NCBI GenBank assembly: GCA_002179805.1 | Contig: NAVB01004372.1 | Coordinates: forward strand, 1-12,158 | Source of the DNA: Acanthamoeba lenticulata | Taxonomy: Eukaryota > Discosea > Longamoebia > Acanthamoebidae | Direction: 5' to 3' | DNA length: 12,158 nucleotides | Shown: positions 8,444 to 12,158 of the stretch, in pieces | Layout: every line of letters starts with the position of its first letter | Position numbering within the stretch: the stretch's first letter is position 1 | Made by a program: the position numbers and the translations under genes | The notes under the pieces: model-generated | The model's input: the letters and a program-made list of their open reading frames with translations, nothing else | What the model was told of the DNA's origin: nothing | The model's database searches: none

Positions 8444-11400
8444 ATGGAAGGCAACCACAGCCACGCAAAACGTACCGTGCTCGCCGCCGCTGCGGCGAAG
8501 AGCGCGGAGGTGCAGGGAGTCAACGGCTCACCTACTGGTCCGTCGACTGCGGCCCAGCCGACGACGAGCACCACAAGCCTTTCGCCTACTCGAGCCAAAA
8601 AGCAGCAGTCAAGCTCGAACGGGAACTCACACAACACAGGTACAACATTCCTTTCCCAACTTGAAACTTCCTCCTCCCCACTGCAAAACGACTCGACCAA
8701 ACCTCAAACCTGGTCGTCTTAGCCGGTTTGCGCAAGATTTAGTAGATTCTTCCCAAGTCGAGCGTAGCCCCACGGCCGAAATCTTTTCGCTCCCTTCCCG
8801 CGCACTCCACTCCTCCTTCTCCACGCACAATCCTCCTATCCCACAACCGTTGCGGGCGCACAACGGAGCCTCGTGGTGGGCCTTTTTCACCCCCAACACA
8901 GGTCCCTCAAGCCTCCGGGGAAAAAATCGACGGGAAAGCAAAATTAACAGAAAAGGCTTCGACAGATGTCATAATATGTCGACACTTTCTGTCGACCGTC
9001 ACTGATCAACCTGGCGGGGTTTCAATCCAGGTGGTGCCGAAGCCATCAGCGACGTGGCGCTTCCGAGCAGCGGCACCAACAACGGCCACCCAGTCCCGAC
9101 ACCGAAGAAGCGCAAGCGAGAGTCTCCTGAGGCGTTCTCTACCACCACCACTTCCGCGAACAATGGCACCACGACGTCGACGACGACGACGGCCGGCAAG
9201 GCCGTCCCTCAGTTTGTGTCAAGCCTCCAGCCGAGCCTGCCCCGGTGCGATCTCGAGGCCGGCCAGCTGCGGTTCTTCCTTCTCCCCCATGACAGCCACG
9301 CCCCGGAAATACACGTCATCTTCAAGGTACGGAGCGCGTTAAGGTGACGGATGACGTCAACCTTCAAAATCAAAATCAAAAAAATCAAAAAAAACAAGAT
9401 TAACTGAAGCGTGGGCGCTACGTTCTTCTCTTCAGGGGCATCGCGGCAAGCTGGTGAAGCGGGCGCTCAAGGACGACGATGGGATGTACGCAGTGGCCGA
9501 GCCGGCCATCAACGAACTGCTTCTGCCCAACGACACGCGGACCACGTTTGAGGTCCACGTGCGCGTAGAGGAGCCCGCCTCGGGCCGCCGCCTCTTCCAG
9601 TCCTCGCTGCTCTTCACCCAAGCCTCGTTGGCCTCCACCAGGGCCGGCGAGCAGTCTCAGCAACATCAACAATACCAGCATCACCATCACCAACAACAAC
9701 ATCAACATCAACAGCCATATAAGTATCATCCCCTTCCTCTCCGCCCAGCATCATCGTCTTCTCGAGCGCAGCCGCAGCCGTACGAGGCCGACGAGAACGG
9801 GGTCAAGGACGAGGACAACGTTGAGCTCCAGGAGCTGCACGAGGCCGAGAGGCTGGCCGAAGAGGACGAGAGCGAGAGCAGCATGACGCTCGAGGAGGAC
9901 ACCAAGCACGAGAACGGCGGAGAGGCCGTCGAGGACGACGACGGGATTCGTGCCCACGGCAATGTGGGTCTGGCCCAAGAGGCCAAAGAAGAGGCAAAGC
10001 CCGAGAGGGTCGAGGCCAAGGAAGACGGGGAGAAGGAGGAGGAGGAGGAAGAAGAGGAAGAGGAAGAGGAGTTGCGTCCGGCGCTCGAGATCTGCCCGGA
10101 CGACGACGAACTCGAAGCTGTCGACAAATGCGAAAGCAAAAACGAAAGCGAAAGCGAAAACGGCGTCGGTCCGATGGAGCTCGATGAGAAGAAGCTCCGG
10201 CGAGACGCCAAAGCCGAAGCCAAGGTCGATAAAAACGACGCCGACAAAGCCAAGAAGAAGGAGGAGGACGCCCCGGAGCCAGAGGCCTCGCAGCTCGCCG
10301 ACGGCAAGAAGGCCGCCGAGGCCGAGGCCAAGGCCAACGGCGAGGCCCCGGCCGCCAAGAAAATCAAGATCGAGCCGGACCTTCTCCCGTCCAGCGAGCA
10401 TCACCACCACGGGCAACAGCAGCAACAACACAGGCAGGCCGGATCCCAGTTGACGGCCGCCAAGCCGCTGCCGTCGTCGGCGCTGGCCGATCCGCTGGCC
10501 CAGTTGGCCGAGATCGCCGCCGCCGAGTCGCTCAGCGGCCACCAGCCCGGCGGCCACGTCAGTGCCGCCGCTGCCGCAGCCGCCGCCGCCGCTGCAGCCA
10601 ATGGCCTCCGCGTCGGCCACGGGACGATGGCCGAGCGGCTGCACGCGATGGCGGCCTCGTTCGCCATGCCCGGCTGGCCCGGCCATCAGCCCCAGCCCCA
10701 GCCCCAGCTGCCGCCGTCGCACCAGCACCAGCACCAGCAGCCACCGCCGCCGCCGCCCGGGCTGGCGCAGTACTTGGCCGCTGGCGGCGGCCTGCCCGAC
10801 GTCTACGGCGGGATCTCGCAGGCGGCCGCGGCCGCCATGGCGGCCCTCGTCGCCGGCGATCCGGGCACGGCGGCCCTCATGCTGGCCGCGCAGTCGCTGT
10901 TCCCGCCGGCGCCCCAGCAGGAGCCGCCGTTCCAGCCGGCGCGCACCGGCCAGACGCCGACAACGACGACGCCGTTGCGGGCGATCGCGTCGGCGCCAGC
11001 GTCGACGCAGACGACGACGACGATGACACCGACGACGACGATGACGGCAACACCCAAGCGCCTGACAACGAAGCAGGCGCTGGTGGCGTCGTCCGCGTTG
11101 CCGCCACCATCGCCCTCGCAAAAGCAAAGCTCGGAGCAGCCGCCGCCATCGCACCCGCCGACCCTCTTGCCCCGGCCGTCGTCCTCCTCCTCGACCTCGG
11201 CCTCGACGGCGGCGTCAACGACGTCGTCATCCTCTTCTTCCGCGTCCTCCTCTTCCTCCTCTTCCTCATCGTCATCCTTGACGTTGACGTCGTCGTTGGC
11301 GGCGGCGGCGGCGTCGGGCCGGCCGGAGCGGTGCCGGTTCTACTTTTACACGGTGCTGCCGGAGAAGGGGAAGCTGATCTGGATCGTGTTCTTCAGCCGG

Positions 11401-11943
11401 CGGCGGCACTCGCTGGAGCACTGCGAGCTGATCCTGGAGGAGATCGCGCTGCCGTCGGCCAGCAGCACGCCGACGGCAGCCGACCTGGCGGCGCTGGCGC
11501 CGGCCACGCCGCCGATGCCCAAGCAGGGGCTCATGCTGGCGTCGATGCCCGAGCTGGCCTGGATCGCCGAGGGCGTGGACAGGTCCACGAACCAGCGGCT
11601 CTACCAGCACAAAGTGTGCTTCCAGGCGCCCGAGTCCACGTTCGAGCGGCGCATTTTCCGGGCCATTTTGCACCACAAGGTCGAGCGCACGATGACCGTC
11701 CTGGGCGGGCTCTCGCTCGTCAGCACCACGTCGCAGCGCGAGCACATGTGGCCCCGCATCAACGCCTGGTTCCGCGCCGACCACTTCCAGCAGCTCGTCC
11801 ACAACTGCCGCACGCACCCGCCCAGCCGCCGACACTTTCTCAACGGCAAAGGCTCGCGCCAGGGCAGCAAGCAGTCCCAGAAGGATCGATTTCTCTTCGA
11901 CGAGCTCGAGAAGGCCGTCGAGCTTGAAACCATCACCTTTTGA
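8444..11943 (+). CDS. Unknown 999-residue low-complexity protein, probably nuclear, three exons
   Basis: Exons 8444-8639, 9031-9326 and 9436-11943 join in phases 1 and 0 and total exactly 1000 codons with the TGA at 11941-11943. The start ATG lies in AAAACCATGG, a strong eukaryotic context. I do not recognise the family. A basic KKRKR motif (bases 9105-9119, residues 91-95) could be a nuclear localisation signal. Residues of about 125-230 look like a small beta-rich domain (LRFFLLP, EIHVIFKGHRGKL, TTFEVHVRVEE, SSLLFTQ). Residues of about 235-790 are low complexity: Q/H, E, A, P/Q, T and S tracts. Residues 797-999 are ordered again (CRFYFYTVLPEKGKLIWIVF, ELAWIAEGVD, FRAILHHKVERTM, WFRADHFQQLV). 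The layout is common in protist nuclear regulators, but no catalytic or DNA-binding motif is visible. The first exon is the least certain part. Confidence 0.75.
8640..9030 (+). other. Long first intron (391 nt) of the unknown gene
   Basis: The donor is CAG|GTACAA and the acceptor TCAATCCAG. Exon 1 ends in phase 1 and exon 2 starts to match, giving Gly-Gly-Ala-Glu across the junction. The sequence has mixed base composition without the G/C-ending codons of neighbouring exons. It includes an in-frame-looking ORF from 8661 that does not share the exon frame or codon bias. No known RNA gene is recognised inside. Its length is three to five times that of the other introns, so it may hold regulatory sequence or an undetected small exon. 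Confidence 0.6.
8977..8996 (+). repeat. Paired GTCGAC palindromes near the 3' end of the long intron
   Basis: GTCGAC occurs at 8978-8983 and 8991-8996 with a 7-nt loop, about 35 nt before the acceptor. The two copies could pair as a short stem. Both are also self-palindromic, so pairing is not certain. Confidence 0.4.
9327..9435 (+). other. Second intron (109 nt) of the unknown gene
   Basis: The donor is AAG|GTACGG and the acceptor CTTCTCTTCAG|GGG. It is phase 0. It contains A-rich repeats of AAAATC type and resembles the channel-gene introns in size and donor. It splits the proposed N-terminal domain between FKG-like strands (EIHVIFK | GHRGKL). Confidence 0.85.
9649..10430 (+). repeat. Gln/His- and Glu/Lys-rich low-complexity coding region
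   Basis: Within exon 3 of the unknown gene, 9655-9719 encodes a Q/H-rich run with CAA and CAT codons. 10033-10071 encodes an almost pure Glu run, and the rest is E/K/A-rich. The Q/H part has clearly lower G/C at third codon positions than its surroundings, as expected if it grew by repeat slippage. Confidence 0.8.
10559..11280 (+). repeat. Ala, Pro/Gln, Thr and Ser homopolymeric coding region
   Basis: In the same exon, 10563-10601 encodes an Ala run from GCC/GCA/GCT codons. 10686-10760 encodes alternating Pro/Gln/His and Pro runs, and 10960-11050 is Thr-rich. 11178-11277 encodes a Ser run from TCC/TCG/TCT/TCA codons. Mixed codons within each tract suggest selection on composition, not only recent triplet expansion. 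Confidence 0.85.
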
Positions 11944-12029
11944 AAAACCGTAAGTATTAAAAAGATAATTATGAAAATTATTTCTATTTCTTTTTTTTTT
12001 AAAAAAATACAAATTGGTTCAAGAAAAAA
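11944..12029. terminator. Short AT-rich spacer between converging genes, presumed shared 3' end region
   Basis: Only 86 nt separate the stop codons of the two converging genes. The spacer is strongly AT-rich with a T10 run followed directly by an A7 run (about 11991-12007). This gives each strand a T-rich stretch just past its stop. Cleavage sites for both transcripts probably lie here or the transcripts overlap. No AATAAA is visible on either strand. Confidence 0.5.
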
Positions 12030-12158
12030 TCAGGCGAGGGAGAGGACAAAGTCGCGCGCGAGCTGATGCAGCGCCTCGGCCTGGGCCTCGCCGCCGGCCT
12101 GGCGCGCGATGAACTTGTCGGCCTTGCGCACGACCAGCGCCCAGTTGACCTGCTGCTC
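12030..12158 (-). CDS. C-terminal 42 codons of an unknown gene on the minus strand (5' part off the window)
   Basis: Read on the minus strand, the frame enters at 12158 and ends at TGA (12032-12030) with 42 codons. Forty of the 42 have G or C in the third position, matching the exons of this genome. The competing open plus-strand frame has only 33 of 41. Composition switches to AT-rich right after the stop. The peptide (ending HQLARDFVLSLA) looks helical and contains VNWALVVRKADKFIARQ. I do not recognise the family, and no motif allows a function to be named. Confidence 0.65.
   Translation of the reverse strand, partial: EQQVNWALVVRKADKFIARQAGGEAQAEALHQLARDFVLSLA

Noticed and set aside
8661..9005. 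ORF of 114 codons inside the long intron
   Set aside because: Its codon use lacks the G/C third-base bias, it has no motif, and its frame does not connect to the flanking exons at their splice phases.
11950..12032. An intron from GTAAGT at 11950 to CAG at 12033 continuing the unknown gene rightwards
   Set aside because: The TGA at 11941 precedes it. GTAAGT has A at +4, unlike every other donor here, and the downstream plus frame has weaker codon bias than the minus frame.

Overview
This window is nuclear DNA of a unicellular eukaryote. Exons are GC-rich, with a third codon position that is mostly G or C. Introns are numerous, short and often AT- or T-rich. There are no bacterial operons, ribosome-binding sites or mobile elements. 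The combination of an IP3R/RyR-type calcium channel, dense small introns, long homopolymeric protein tracts and donors of the form GT-N-C-G suggests a free-living protist. A GC-rich amoebozoan is my best guess, but the sequence alone does not fix the lineage.

Positions 1-8020 (+) hold the 3' part of a very large gene for an intracellular Ca2+-release channel of the inositol trisphosphate receptor / ryanodine receptor superfamily. I resolve 21 exons and 20 introns of 75-128 nt. They join into one frame of 2042 residues, with the N-terminal ligand-binding half lying off the left edge. In order the protein has the central helical solenoid with the RIH-associated region, a pre-membrane domain, six membrane helices with a GGGVGD selectivity filter, a CxxC...HxxxxH zinc finger linker and a coiled coil. 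It does not end there. A canonical phase-0 intron joins it to a 2.5 kb terminal exon encoding an 833-residue charged tail: a long K/E/A-rich helix, then four near-identical basic/acidic serine repeats and a degenerate fifth, similar in style to nucleolar Nopp140-type repeats.

Positions 8021-8443 are a compact intergenic spacer. Positions 8444-11943 (+) hold a three-exon gene for a 999-residue protein of unknown function. It has a basic nuclear-localisation-like motif, a small ordered domain near the N-terminus, about 560 residues of low-complexity sequence, and an ordered C-terminal domain of about 200 residues. Its first intron (391 nt) is several times longer than any other in the window.

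Positions 12030-12158 (-) carry the last 42 codons of a third gene that converges on the second, with only 86 nt between the two stop codons.

The most interesting points are the chimeric IP3R/RyR character of the channel, its long repeat-bearing cytosolic tail, a possible tail-less isoform made by intron retention, and a splice-donor consensus with C at +4 in all 22 introns.
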